This document shows, piece by piece, positions 1 to 10,000 of a stretch of 64,000 bases of DNA. Position 1 is the stretch's first letter. Each line of letters starts with the position of its first letter. Under the pieces are notes generated by a model, which had not been told where the DNA came from, did not search any database, and saw only the letters and a list, made by a program, of their open reading frames with translations. A program made the translations under genes and the position numbers. The stretch comes from Pedobacter nyackensis (GTDB lineage: Bacteria; Bacteroidota; Bacteroidia; Sphingobacteriales; Sphingobacteriaceae): positions 273,237-337,236 of the forward strand of contig NZ_FWYB01000002.1 in assembly GCF_900176505.1 (NCBI RefSeq), written 5' to 3'.

Positions 1-78
1 GACAAATTTGTTTTGCCAATTCCAACCAAAGAAGTAGAGGCCAACAAGGGTATGATTCAAAACCCTGGTTTTAATTAA
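1..78 (+). CDS. SusD/RagB-family nutrient-binding lipoprotein, C-terminal end only
   Basis: The frame open at base 1 gives 25 residues and a TAA stop at 76-78. It reads LPIPTKEVEANKGMIQNPGF near the end. Pro-Ile-Pro followed by Glu and Asn residues and a final Gln-Asn-Pro-Gly-aromatic is the usual C-terminus of SusD-like proteins, which bind substrate on the cell surface over a SusC TonB-dependent channel. The start and the expected SusC gene lie outside the window. The call rests on this short tail plus the lipoprotein and peptidase genes that follow on the same strand, an arrangement common after SusCD pairs in Bacteroidota. Confidence 0.65.
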   Translation, partial: DKFVLPIPTKEVEANKGMIQNPGFN

Positions 79-177
79 TTATTGATTTATGAAACACCAT
101 GAGGATACTGCTAACAAACAGCAAGAGTATGCTCATGATAGCTTCATAAGCTTTAAAAACAATAAATACTGATAAAA

Positions 178-645
178 ATGAGACACAAAATAACATATCT
201 CTTGACAATAACCGTTCTTCCAGCCATCCTGATTATATCGTCCTGTAAAAAAGAGACTACGGCCTATGACAACCCTTTCTTTCACATCATGATTGACAAT
301 AAAGCGGAGGTTGAAGTATTGGCTAACCGTAAGGATACTGTTGACTATAAGGTTTATCTAAGCGCACAACTACAGTTTGAGCCTATCGATGTACAGTATG
401 AAGTTAAAATTGGTGACGGCTTACAAGATGACCGTGACTTTAAATTACTTACAACCGGAACAAGCCTTAATTTTCCACAGGGAATTTTTGAAAGACCAAT
501 TAGAATTGCATGGAAAGAGTCTGTACTTGATCCAACAAAGGACAATACCATTACCATCCGTTTGATTAGTAATAGTAAAAACTTTACAATGGGTCTTCCT
601 GGACCGGATAAGCTTCAAAAACAACTGGTAATCACCAAGAAATAA
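178..645 (+). CDS. SusCD-associated small lipoprotein (DUF4843/Calx-beta-like)
   Basis: 155 residues. The N-terminus is a lipoprotein signal peptide: basic MRHK, a hydrophobic stretch, then ISSC with the lipid-attachment Cys at about residue 23 followed by Lys-Lys-Glu. The mature part is rich in beta-strand-type sequence, with a stretch resembling DUF4843 or Calx-beta folds (a D-x-x-D-F segment, then 'NFPQG' and 'ITIRLIS'). Such proteins commonly follow SusD genes and are thought to be accessory surface lipoproteins; the exact role is unknown. It sits 99 bp after the SusD stop and 8 bp before the M16 peptidase, so it is probably in the same operon. The lipoprotein assignment is secure; the family is an inference. 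Confidence 0.6.
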   Translation: MRHKITYLLTITVLPAILIISSCKKETTAYDNPFFHIMIDNKAEVEVLANRKDTVDYKVYLSAQLQFEPIDVQYEVKIGDGLQDDRDFKLLTTGTSLNFPQGIFERPIRIAWKESVLDPTKDNTITIRLISNSKNFTMGLPGPDKLQKQLVITKK

Positions 646-653
646 GGGCAAGG

Positions 654-3473
654 ATGAGGAAGAAGATGAATTTAATGGCGTTATTGCTGGCCGGACTGGG
701 ACTTTTAAGTTCTAGCACTTATGCCCAGCAATTACGCCAAGACCCTAACCTGGTAACAGGCAAGCTAAAAAATGGCTTTACCTATTACATTTATAAAAAC
801 AATAAAACGCCAGGCAACTCGGTACTAAGGCTGTTTTTAAATGCGGGCTCTTTACAGGAAGAACCTAATCAGTTGGGTTTGGCCCACTTTATTGAACACA
901 TGGCTTTTAATGGAACTAAACATTATTCAAAAAATGATGTGATTGAATTCCTGGAATCCAAAGGTGTAAAGTTCGGTGCCGACCTGAATGCACACACCAG
1001 TTTTGATGAAACGGTTTATAAGATCAGTATCAATACCAAGGATGAGAAAAATCTGGAGAAGTCTATCGACATTATGGCCGACTGGGCATTTGGAGTAACT
1101 TTCGATAGTCATGAAATAGATAAGGAACGCGGTGTGGTAATTGAAGAATGGCGCAGTAAGCAAGGTGCAGCAAACCGCTTAAGAGAGCAGTACTTGCCAG
1201 TACTATTTAATAAATCGAGATATGCAGAGCGCTTGCCTATCGGTAAAGTCCATATCCTGAAAAACTTTAAGCGCCAAACCATTGTTGATTTTTATGAGAA
1301 ATGGTACCGTCCGGATCTAATGTCCATTGCCATTGTAACAGATATTGATCCTAAAAAAGTTGAGTCTTATATCAAAAACGAGTTTAACCAGTATAAGGCT
1401 AAAAGTAAAGCACCAAGACTTTATTATGAACTACCTCAACACAGGGATACTTTATTTTCGATCCTTACAGACAAAGAGGCCAATGCTATTGAGCTGAGCG
1501 TTTTCAACAAGATCAAATCATTCAGCGGTATTAAAACCGAGCAGGATTACAAAGAGCAGCTGGCCAGAACGTTCTTTAACGCACTAGCTAAAAGCCGTTT
1601 TAGCAGAATATCGCAATTACAGAACGACTTCAAAGAAGGTAGTTTCTCTGTCAGCAATATTGTGTTAAAAAATGGAATCGTTTCAGGTGGAGCTTCTTTA
1701 TACCACGACAAGGTTAAGGAAGGGATTGCCCAATATTTAACAGAAACACAGCGGATTTTCCGCTATGGCTTTACCAACGATGAGTTAAAAAAATATAGAG
1801 ATGAATACATTGCTGCAATTAAACGCTCGGTAGCTGCAGAAGATAAAACTGCTGGCGAAACCTATATGAACGAGATTCATGATGTGTTTTACAATGGCAG
1901 TACCATGCTGGCAAAAGCAGACCGCAACAGACTTGCTTTAAAATATGCCACACAGATTGATTCACTTACTTTATTGAATTTATTAAGGTCGGTAAACAAA
2001 CCCGGCAATACAGTGATCCTGCTTACTGCTCCTGAAAAGGATAAGGTCAATTTACCTAGCCAGTCTGCTTTAAAGGCCATGTTTGCCAAAGCTGCCTCAG
2101 CGCAAGTTGATCCCTGGACAGATCAGATTACCATGCCGACTAAGTTATTGGCACAGGAACCAATAGCTGGTAAAGTGATTAAAGAAGAAATGATTTCGGC
2201 CATTGGCGTTACCAAATGGACTTTGGCTAATGGTACCATTGTTTACCTGAAACCTACTGCTGAACGTAAGAATTACATTTCTTTATCGGGCTTTAGGAAA
2301 GGTGGCATTTATGCTCTTGATTCCGCACAGTATACAACGGCACAGTTTGTAAAACCTGTAACTGGTTTAAGTGGTGCCGGACCATTTAGTCGCCGCGCCC
2401 TTACGCAATTCCTTACCGGAAATTCAGCATCAGCAACGCTTGTGCTTTCAAGTACAAGAGAAGGGGTGGTAACCAGCGCAGATTGGAAAGATGCCAAAAC
2501 TATGTTCCAGTTAATGTACCTGAAATGGATGTATCCAAATGCAGATCCTGTTACATTTGAGCAGGTCAAACGTCAGACAATAGAGAAACTGGAAAACAAT
2601 AAGCTGTCTCCAAATTACGATTACAACAAAGCCATTGGCGAACTGTTAAAAGGCGATGAGGATTATGCGTCTGAAGTATCGGCAGAGCGACTAAACCAGG
2701 AAGCGCAGTTAAAAGACGTTATTCCTGTTTTTAAAAGCCGTTTTGGCTCCGCAAAAGACTTCCAGTTTGTAATTGTCGGCGGCTTTAATCCAGACAGCAT
2801 TAAACCTTTGATAGAACAATATATTGGCGGCTTGCCTGCCGGCGATTACAGCAAACGGTTTGAATATAATGGCCCTGTAGCCGGCCATGCAGCAAAAGAC
2901 ATCCTGGTATATGCCGGCGCTGCACCAAAAAGCACAGTAAATCTTTTTCACCAGAGCAATAAGGTGACCTATGATTATCCGGGAATCCTGGTGCAAACAC
3001 TACTACAGGAGGTATTGAAGGTAAAGCTGCGCTTAAACCTGCGCGAGGAAAATTCAGGCGTATATGGTGTGGGTGTATCTGTTTCATCAACCAATATCCC
3101 TGCTCCTTTAATCCGTGCAAGAATATCCTTCAGCTGTGCACCTGAATCTGCGGAATTCCTGATCAAACAGGCGCAGATTGAAATTAAAAAGGTAGCTGAT
3201 GACCCTACTTATTTCAGTAGCGATCTGACCAATATCAAGCTACAGCAAATTGACGGGTACAAAAAGCAGGCAGATAAAAACCTGTTCTGGAGCTCGGCGC
3301 TAAGAAACCAGTTTTACTTTGGTTTTAAGGACTACAGCTATTTCAATGATTTCGAAAACATGATCAATAAAATCACTCCGGCCATGGTTGCTGAATACGC
3401 CAAAAAGTATCTGATAGATACCCCTGGTATTAAAGCTGTACTCTTGCCAGAAAATTTTAAGACACTAAACTAA
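654..3473 (+). CDS. M16 (insulinase/pitrilysin) family zinc peptidase, exported
   Basis: 939 residues with a Sec signal peptide (basic start, hydrophobic core, cleavage near TYA-Q, about residue 25). The inverted zinc motif HxxEH is present as HFIEH at residues 78-82, with the likely third zinc ligand Glu in KERGVVIEEW about 76 residues later (about E158). The length fits a two-repeat M16B pitrilysin-like peptidase whose second half lacks the motif. In Bacteroidota these are periplasmic or surface peptidases that cut oligopeptides. Its place directly behind a SusD gene and a lipoprotein suggests it degrades peptides taken up by the SusCD system. It is separated from the next lipoprotein gene by only 5 bp, so the genes are probably co-transcribed. 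Confidence 0.9.
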   Translation: MRKKMNLMALLLAGLGLLSSSTYAQQLRQDPNLVTGKLKNGFTYYIYKNNKTPGNSVLRLFLNAGSLQEEPNQLGLAHFIEHMAFNGTKHYSKNDVIEFLESKGVKFGADLNAHTSFDETVYKISINTKDEKNLEKSIDIMADWAFGVTFDSHEIDKERGVVIEEWRSKQGAANRLREQYLPVLFNKSRYAERLPIGKVHILKNFKRQTIVDFYEKWYRPDLMSIAIVTDIDPKKVESYIKNEFNQYKAKSKAPRLYYELPQHRDTLFSILTDKEANAIELSVFNKIKSFSGIKTEQDYKEQLARTFFNALAKSRFSRISQLQNDFKEGSFSVSNIVLKNGIVSGGASLYHDKVKEGIAQYLTETQRIFRYGFTNDELKKYRDEYIAAIKRSVAAEDKTAGETYMNEIHDVFYNGSTMLAKADRNRLALKYATQIDSLTLLNLLRSVNKPGNTVILLTAPEKDKVNLPSQSALKAMFAKAASAQVDPWTDQITMPTKLLAQEPIAGKVIKEEMISAIGVTKWTLANGTIVYLKPTAERKNYISLSGFRKGGIYALDSAQYTTAQFVKPVTGLSGAGPFSRRALTQFLTGNSASATLVLSSTREGVVTSADWKDAKTMFQLMYLKWMYPNADPVTFEQVKRQTIEKLENNKLSPNYDYNKAIGELLKGDEDYASEVSAERLNQEAQLKDVIPVFKSRFGSAKDFQFVIVGGFNPDSIKPLIEQYIGGLPAGDYSKRFEYNGPVAGHAAKDILVYAGAAPKSTVNLFHQSNKVTYDYPGILVQTLLQEVLKVKLRLNLREENSGVYGVGVSVSSTNIPAPLIRARISFSCAPESAEFLIKQAQIEIKKVADDPTYFSSDLTNIKLQQIDGYKKQADKNLFWSSALRNQFYFGFKDYSYFNDFENMINKITPAMVAEYAKKYLIDTPGIKAVLLPENFKTLN

Positions 3474-3478
3474 TTGTT

Positions 3479-5239
3479 ATGAAGACTATTAAAAATATCA
3501 CCTTCCTACTCCTACTTATTGTAGTTACCATAAGTGCAGGTTGTAAAAAAGATCAGGTAATGTATGGCAAAGGATTTGAATCTTTTAAGTTCGTTGTTAA
3601 AGAAGCAAATAAACCAGATCAAGAATATCCTGGTGTAATCACCGGCGACGAGATTGTAGTGCAGTTGCCAACAGAAGTTGACGTTACGAACCTGAAAGCC
3701 AGCTTTACCATAGATAACCCGCGTACAATTGTACAGGTTGGCACTGAAGTGCAGGAATCAGGTATTACTGAAAAAGACTTTACTAACCCGGTATCCTACA
3801 ATGTAAAAGCAGAAGACAAAAGCAGAAGAAATTATTCAGTTCGCATTGAAAAGAAAATAGCCATAAAATCCTTTGGATTTTATGCGGAAGATAACCCGGG
3901 GCTATTGGCAGATTACGATGGAATTATTAAAGGACTAAACATCAACATACCCGTTCCTGAAACTGTAAATATAAATACACTCATTGCCCGGTTTGAAACT
4001 ACGGCTGGTGTGGTTTTAAAGGTAGGATCGGTAACACAGGAAAATAGGAAAACAGCCAATAACTTTACCGATCCGGTACTCTATACACTCACTGAAGCAA
4101 GCTTAGCGGCCCCGTTTGACTTTACAGTTAGCATCTCATTTATCGGTCGTCAATGGGTACTAATAGGCGACAATTTAACTGTCCCTACAGCCTTTGGCAT
4201 CAAGATGGCCATCAATCCAATTAACAACTATCCTTATTTCATTTATCAGCGTATTGGTAAAGATGAAGACGGAATTGCCATAATAAACGATAAGAAAAAG
4301 GTGGCAGTGATGGGTTACAACGGCACGGACTGGAAGAACATCGGCCCCTCAACTGGTATCTCTGAATTTAGAGCAGATGTTCCTGGAATTGCTTTTGACC
4401 AGGAAGGAACACCCTTTGTAGCCTATAAGGATTACATGAATAATGAGCAGAAAGCAACGGTATTAAAATATAATGGTGCAAGCTGGACAGTTGTTGGATC
4501 AAGTCGGTTTACCCCAATAAAAGTGGATTACCTATCTCTGGCAATGACCGCCAATGACACTCCTATTATATCAATGGCAAAAAATGGCACCGATCAATCG
4601 GGTGTTCCGGCAAGGGGTTTATATACGATGAATTACGTCAACTCAACATGGAGCAACATTACACCTCCGGGAGGAATTCCCATATTCTACAACCAGATCA
4701 TTAGAGGCCTGGACAACAAGATTTACATAGGTTTAATGGATAGAAGTACCGGAACCAATAAGCCATCATTGTATGTGAACAACAATAATGTCTGGTCCGC
4801 GGTAGGTCCGACTTCATTCACTGCACCTGACCTTATGGTCGGTTTCCAAATGGTAAGTGTCGCAGTCGATAAAACTGGCCAGGCTTATCTGGCTTATGGA
4901 GTAGCACCATCATCAGGAAGATTAGTTCATGTAATGAAGTTTAACAAATCTATTTCTGCATGGCAGGAACTAGGTGCTCCTGCACCCGTGGGAAGTGAAA
5001 AAGATAAGTTTGCAATTGCCACAGATTCGGACGGCACACTCTATTTTGCCTACGCAACTTCTTCTTCTGTTATAGTAAAAACTTTCAATTCTTCCACAAA
5101 TAACTGGAATTCTGAAAGAAGAGTGATCAAAGAAAAAGTAAATGAATTTGATATGCAAATAGCTTTGGATGGCACAGTTTACATTGTAGCAAGCATTACA
5201 AGTAACAGCAGAACAGCAGTTTACAAATACGCAAAATAA
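3479..5239 (+). CDS. Lipoprotein with two N-terminal Ig-like domains and a C-terminal beta-propeller-like region
   Basis: 586 residues. The lipobox is ISAGC with Cys at about residue 21, followed by Lys-Lys-Asp. Residues about 35-120 and 130-220 are two similar beta-rich units, each with an 'F...DNP.../F.....GV...VGS' pattern and a 'NF(T)DPV.Y.(V/L)' segment, as in DUF5018-like domains. From about residue 225 the sequence has repeated 'W..IG', 'Y.A(Y)' and 'V..YNG..W..VG' blades, typical of beta-propeller surface proteins. It is last in the SusD-lipoprotein-M16 operon and followed by a good terminator. A ligand-binding or docking role at the cell surface is plausible; no catalytic motif was seen. 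Confidence 0.6.
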   Translation: MKTIKNITFLLLLIVVTISAGCKKDQVMYGKGFESFKFVVKEANKPDQEYPGVITGDEIVVQLPTEVDVTNLKASFTIDNPRTIVQVGTEVQESGITEKDFTNPVSYNVKAEDKSRRNYSVRIEKKIAIKSFGFYAEDNPGLLADYDGIIKGLNINIPVPETVNINTLIARFETTAGVVLKVGSVTQENRKTANNFTDPVLYTLTEASLAAPFDFTVSISFIGRQWVLIGDNLTVPTAFGIKMAINPINNYPYFIYQRIGKDEDGIAIINDKKKVAVMGYNGTDWKNIGPSTGISEFRADVPGIAFDQEGTPFVAYKDYMNNEQKATVLKYNGASWTVVGSSRFTPIKVDYLSLAMTANDTPIISMAKNGTDQSGVPARGLYTMNYVNSTWSNITPPGGIPIFYNQIIRGLDNKIYIGLMDRSTGTNKPSLYVNNNNVWSAVGPTSFTAPDLMVGFQMVSVAVDKTGQAYLAYGVAPSSGRLVHVMKFNKSISAWQELGAPAPVGSEKDKFAIATDSDGTLYFAYATSSSVIVKTFNSSTNNWNSERRVIKEKVNEFDMQIALDGTVYIVASITSNSRTAVYKYAK

Positions 5240-5259
5240 AAATAGCTGTTAAAAACAAT

Positions 5260-5298
5260 AAAACCCATCATGAACTAATGATTTATGGTGGGTTTTTT
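5260..5298 (+). terminator. Rho-independent terminator of the SusD-M16 operon
   Basis: The arm AAACCCATCA at 5261-5270 pairs with TGGTGGGTTT, with one G-U pair, and is followed by a T run. It lies 20 bp after the stop of the last operon gene and before the separately started phosphoesterase gene. Confidence 0.75.
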
Positions 5299-5315
5299 CA
5301 TAAAAAACACATCAA

Positions 5316-6881
5316 ATGAAAAAACCAGGTTTACTGGCCATTACTTTAATGGCTTCTACATACATACACGCCCAAACCACCGCCTCCGGTTACGTATTTG
5401 CCGATGCAAACGGAAATGGCAAAAGAGATAAAACAGAAAAAGGCATCGCTAATGTCTCCGTAACTAATGGACAGCAAGTTGTCCTTAGTGACAACAAAGG
5501 TTTTTACCAGCTTCCGGTTGGCAACGACAACATCATCAGTGTGATTAAACCAAGTGGCTACAAAGTGCCATTAAACGCAGATAACCTACCGCAATATTAT
5601 TACATCCATAAGCCACAAGGCTCACCAATATTAAAATACAAAGGAATATCACCTACAGGCCCTCTACCTAAATCAATCGATTTTGCCTTAAAGCCATCAA
5701 CAGAAAAGGACAACTATACCGCATTGATCTTTGGCGACCCGCAGGTATATAACCAGGAGCAGGTAGATTACTTTGTACGCGATGTAATTACAGAAGTAGA
5801 AGGTATTAAAGATGTATCGGTTGGTATCAGCATGGGCGATGAAGTAGGCGATAAACTTGATCTGTTCCCTGCTTATACTACCGCAGTAAAACGTGTAGGG
5901 ATCCCATGGTACAACATGATGGGCAATCACGATCTTAATGCGGATGCTCCTACTGATTCTTTATCTGATGAATCTTTTGAGGCCCATTTTGGCCCCACTA
6001 CCTATGCTTTCAATTATGGAAAAGTACATTTCATTGTGTTGGATGATGTACTATATCCTGACCCGCGTGATGGACATGGCTATTACGGAGGTTTAAGAGA
6101 CGACCAGCTAAATTTTGTAGAGAATGACCTGAAATATGTTCCTAAGGACTACCTGATTGTAATGACCATGCATATTCCCATGAGTGAGCCTGAATTCCTC
6201 TTCAGTTCAGCCACCAGAAAAAGACTATTCAATGCCATTAAAGATTTTCCAAATACACTTTCCATTTCTGCCCATACCCATATGCAGCGTCAGGATTTCT
6301 ATATGAAAGGTACAGAATGGTTGCAGGATAAACCACACCATCATTTTAATATCGGAACCGCTTCGGGCGATTTTTACTCCGGCCTTAGCGACAAAAACGG
6401 GACACCCGTTTCTACTATGCGAGATGGAACACCTAAAGGCTATGGGTTTATTCATTTTAAGGGGAATCAATATGTAATCGATTATAAAGTTGCAGGTAAA
6501 GATGCTGCAGAGCAAATGAGAATTACCGCACCCGAAAAACTAAAAAAGAATAGTGATACGCTAGCCTATGTCTATGTGAATTTTTACACAGGTACAAAAA
6601 ATGACAAAGTACAATATCGGATAAATGACAGCGAGTGGAAAAACCTGGTACAAAGCATGGAATTTGATCCCTTTTATGTTGCCGAAGTAGCAACATGGAA
6701 AACCATAGCGGATAAAACAAAAAAAGCCCGCCGTCCATCAAACCCGGCAAAAAGCACACACCTCTGGAAAGGCCCTATATCTACCAAACTACCCATTGGA
6801 GAGCACACAATTGAAGTAAAAACAACGGATATGTTTAACCGCACGTTTACACAAAAAAGCAGCTATGTGATTGAAGAATAA
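5316..6881 (+). CDS. Secreted calcineurin-like metallophosphoesterase
   Basis: 521 residues with a signal peptide (MKKPGLLAITLMAS, cleavage near IHA-Q, about residue 20). Residues about 22-125 form an SdrD/carboxypeptidase-like N-domain (MetallophosN type: 'DANGNGKRDKTEKGI'). The catalytic domain follows with the calcineurin series: GDPQ (about 140), GDEVGD, GNHD (about 203), and 'SAHTHMQ' near 320. The final ~120 residues match the MetallophosC-type beta domain. Members cleave phosphomonoesters or diesters in the periplasm or on the surface; the substrate cannot be told from sequence. It is a single gene between two terminators. Confidence 0.88.
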   Translation: MKKPGLLAITLMASTYIHAQTTASGYVFADANGNGKRDKTEKGIANVSVTNGQQVVLSDNKGFYQLPVGNDNIISVIKPSGYKVPLNADNLPQYYYIHKPQGSPILKYKGISPTGPLPKSIDFALKPSTEKDNYTALIFGDPQVYNQEQVDYFVRDVITEVEGIKDVSVGISMGDEVGDKLDLFPAYTTAVKRVGIPWYNMMGNHDLNADAPTDSLSDESFEAHFGPTTYAFNYGKVHFIVLDDVLYPDPRDGHGYYGGLRDDQLNFVENDLKYVPKDYLIVMTMHIPMSEPEFLFSSATRKRLFNAIKDFPNTLSISAHTHMQRQDFYMKGTEWLQDKPHHHFNIGTASGDFYSGLSDKNGTPVSTMRDGTPKGYGFIHFKGNQYVIDYKVAGKDAAEQMRITAPEKLKKNSDTLAYVYVNFYTGTKNDKVQYRINDSEWKNLVQSMEFDPFYVAEVATWKTIADKTKKARRPSNPAKSTHLWKGPISTKLPIGEHTIEVKTTDMFNRTFTQKSSYVIEE

Positions 6882-6897
6882 TTACCAGAATTTAAAG

Positions 6898-6933
6898 AAG
6901 AGCTGCAAGTAATATTTACGTGCAGCTTTTTTT
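6898..6933 (+). terminator. Rho-independent terminator after the phosphoesterase gene
   Basis: AGCTGCA pairs with TGCAGCT, the stem continues as GTAA/TTAC after one mismatch, and a run of seven T follows. It sits about 18 bp after the stop codon. Confidence 0.75.
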
Positions 6934-7014
6934 ATTTATACAAATCTTGGATTTTGGTCATTATTACATCCGTTACTTCTCAGATTTCATACGATAGCTC
7001 AACAGCTTAGCACC

Positions 7015-10000
7015 TTAAAACAAACCCAGCAAATCTTTTTTAGAAAGGCTCTTATAAATGGAAGTTTCCGTTTTGATCAGATCATCTACCAAATCCCGCT
7101 TCGTGTTTTGTAGTTTCATGATCTTGTCTTCAATTGTATCCGGACAAATTAACCTTACTGCCACCACATTTTTTTCCTGCCCAATGCGGTAGGTACGATC
7201 GATGGCTTGATTTTCCACCGCAGGATTCCACCACGGATCAACAATATAAACGTAATCGGCACGGGTTAAGTTCAGCCCAACCCCACCAGCCTTTAAGCTG
7301 ATCAGGAATACGCGTACTTCGGGGTTATCCTGAAAGGATGCTACTGCTCCAGCCCTGTTTCGTGTTTGTCCCGTCAGGTACTCATGAGCTATTCCCCTTT
7401 CATGTAACTCCTTCCTGATCAGATCAAGCATCCCCACAAACTGCGAGAAAACAAGGATCTTATGATTTGGTGATTTACTTTCTATCTGCTCCAGCAAGGT
7501 CTCCATCTTAGAAGATGCATTGCCATAAAACTTATCGTCCTTTAACAATGCTGCAGAATTACAGATTTGTCGCAGTCGGGTAATACCCTGTAAAATATGC
7601 ATGCTGCTTTTTTGCAACTCATCTTCAGCAACACCCTCTATATAATCTTTAATATCCTGCACCGCAGCTTCGTAAACCTCCCGCTGTTCAGTACCCATCT
7701 CACAATAGATCACCATTTCAGTTTTATCAGGAAGCTCTTTGGCTACCTGCTCTTTGGTTCTGCGCAGAATAAAAGGACTAATCCTTTGCTGCAATTCCTT
7801 CGCACGCTTACTTTCTTTAAACTGATCAATAGGCACAGAGTACAATTCTTTAAACTGCTGCTTGGTGCCCAATAAGCCAGGGCAGGCAAATGACAGTTGT
7901 CCATATAAATCAAAAGTATTGTTCTCTATCGGTGTACCTGTTATAACTACTTTATTCCGTGATTGCAGCAACCTTACAGACTTATACCGCTGCGAATCCG
8001 GGTTTTTAATGGTTTGCGACTCATCTAAAAATACATAGTTAAACCGATAGACTTTTAAAAAGCGGATATCAGCCAATAAGGTTCCATAAGAAGTAAGAAT
8101 AATCTCGTACTGATCAAATTCGTGGATGTCTTTCACCCGGTCGGCACCATAAATGGTACGAATTTTTATAGAAGGAGCAAATTTGGCCACCTCCGCCTGC
8201 CAGTTAAAAATCAGCGAGGCAGGAACAACAATCAGATTGGTATTATGGGCCGATTTCTCCCTTTGGCTAAGTATAAAGGCAATGATCTGTATGGTTTTTC
8301 CCAATCCCATATCATCAGCCAGACAAGCGCCAAAATTAAAATCATCCAGAAAGTTAAGCCAATTCACCCCATCCTGCTGATAACCCCGCAATTCGGCATT
8401 TAAAGTGTCGGGTATTTTTACCGGTGTAATCCCTTCCGGTCCGGATAACTTACCCCGATATATGGCCAGCTGGTCTTTTACCGATTCATCAAAAAGCTGT
8501 TCTTCATACAGCTCGGCAATCATATTGTAATTGATCTTATGGGTATGGATGCTATCCTCAACCACTTCTCCGGCACTAAAATAACTGGTAAATTTCTCTA
8601 CCCACTCGTCCGGTAAAATCCCCATCGTCCCATCATCAAGCTTTATAAACTTGCTCTTATTCCTTATCGACTTATGCAAATGTTTTAAAGAGATAGCCTC
8701 ACCATTGTACTCAACTTTTGCAACCGTTTCAAACCAGTCTATACCACTGATCACCTTAATAGAAATATCAGCCTTATACTGACTCAGGTTATTATTGTTC
8801 AGTTTATTGAAGCCCATAATAGTAATCCCTTTACTGCGCCAGGCTTCAAAGGCATCTAAAAACCATCCTATATCCAGAAAATGCTTACGGTGCATATAAA
8901 AGCAATCCATCTTCATATCCCCATCCATCTGCTCTTCAAAAAAAGGATGTTGCTTGGTAATATTAGCGATGAACTGTAATTCTTCCTCATCATCTCTGCG
9001 CAGTTTAAACGAATTGCCGTATTTATCCTTCCCAATGATCTGCTTTCTGGATAGCACAGGGATTTCGGTGTTGCTGTAGCGCATTACAGGGGTGATGAGC
9101 ACAAAATCTTCCGACTCGGATAAATAAATGATCAACTCATTCTCCAGATCATAGCCCTTTTCTTCAATCTGCGTTTTCGTTGCAGGCTTTAAATACGAAT
9201 AATTGATTTTAACCTTTTCTTCCAGTTTGGAAAGGATGCTTTCATAAAACTCATCAAACTTTGTCTTATGGATCATCATCTTACCATAATTCTTCTTAAA
9301 GAAATCAATTACCCTTAAAAAATCAGGGTTATCAATCAGGTAAAGGTTCCGATCTATCTGGATAAAATAGCGATGCCTAATTATCAGGTCCTCGATAACC
9401 AGCGATTGATCTTCCAACATCAATCTCCCGGAGACCTCGTAAAAATCACCCTTTTCATTAACTGACAAGATCAGATCTATACCTAGTATCTTTAGTTTTA
9501 TAGGCGTTATTGAACTGGCAGATATATTGGCCGACACCTTGCTATCGTGCATATATACATCCAAACCTAGTGGATTTCTTGCCAGCGCCTTTAACGCTTC
9601 CAGATCAGATTCAGAAGCCTCTGCATTATAATTATTCTGGAATTTCAGTATACCGTTCAGGAATTTCAGCTCGCTGCCATTTTCAGCTACCCAAATCAAA
9701 TCCGAGGGGTCTACAATTTTTAATGGATTCTTAATCTTACCATCCTTCCCCGGCAAACCCTCATATAAAAAAATGGTTAAATGACTGTAAAAACGATGCT
9801 GACTAAACACGACTATCGTTTTAGCGTCCTTTTTGATTAAGCCAGCTGATACAGGTATAAGCCCGTCTTTCGCTGGCAATAAGGCCTCACCAAGTTCGAG
9901 CTTCGTTTTTTTATTAATCGGGAACAGTGCTTTTACCTTCGGGCTGATCTCCAGGTTTCCTTTCACATAATCCATTTGAAAATGATCATCCAGTCGACCC

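Noticed and set aside
89..172. 27-codon open frame between the SusD end and the first lipoprotein gene
   Set aside because: Short, no recognisable ribosome binding site or domain, and it lies in the leader of the next gene; most likely chance.
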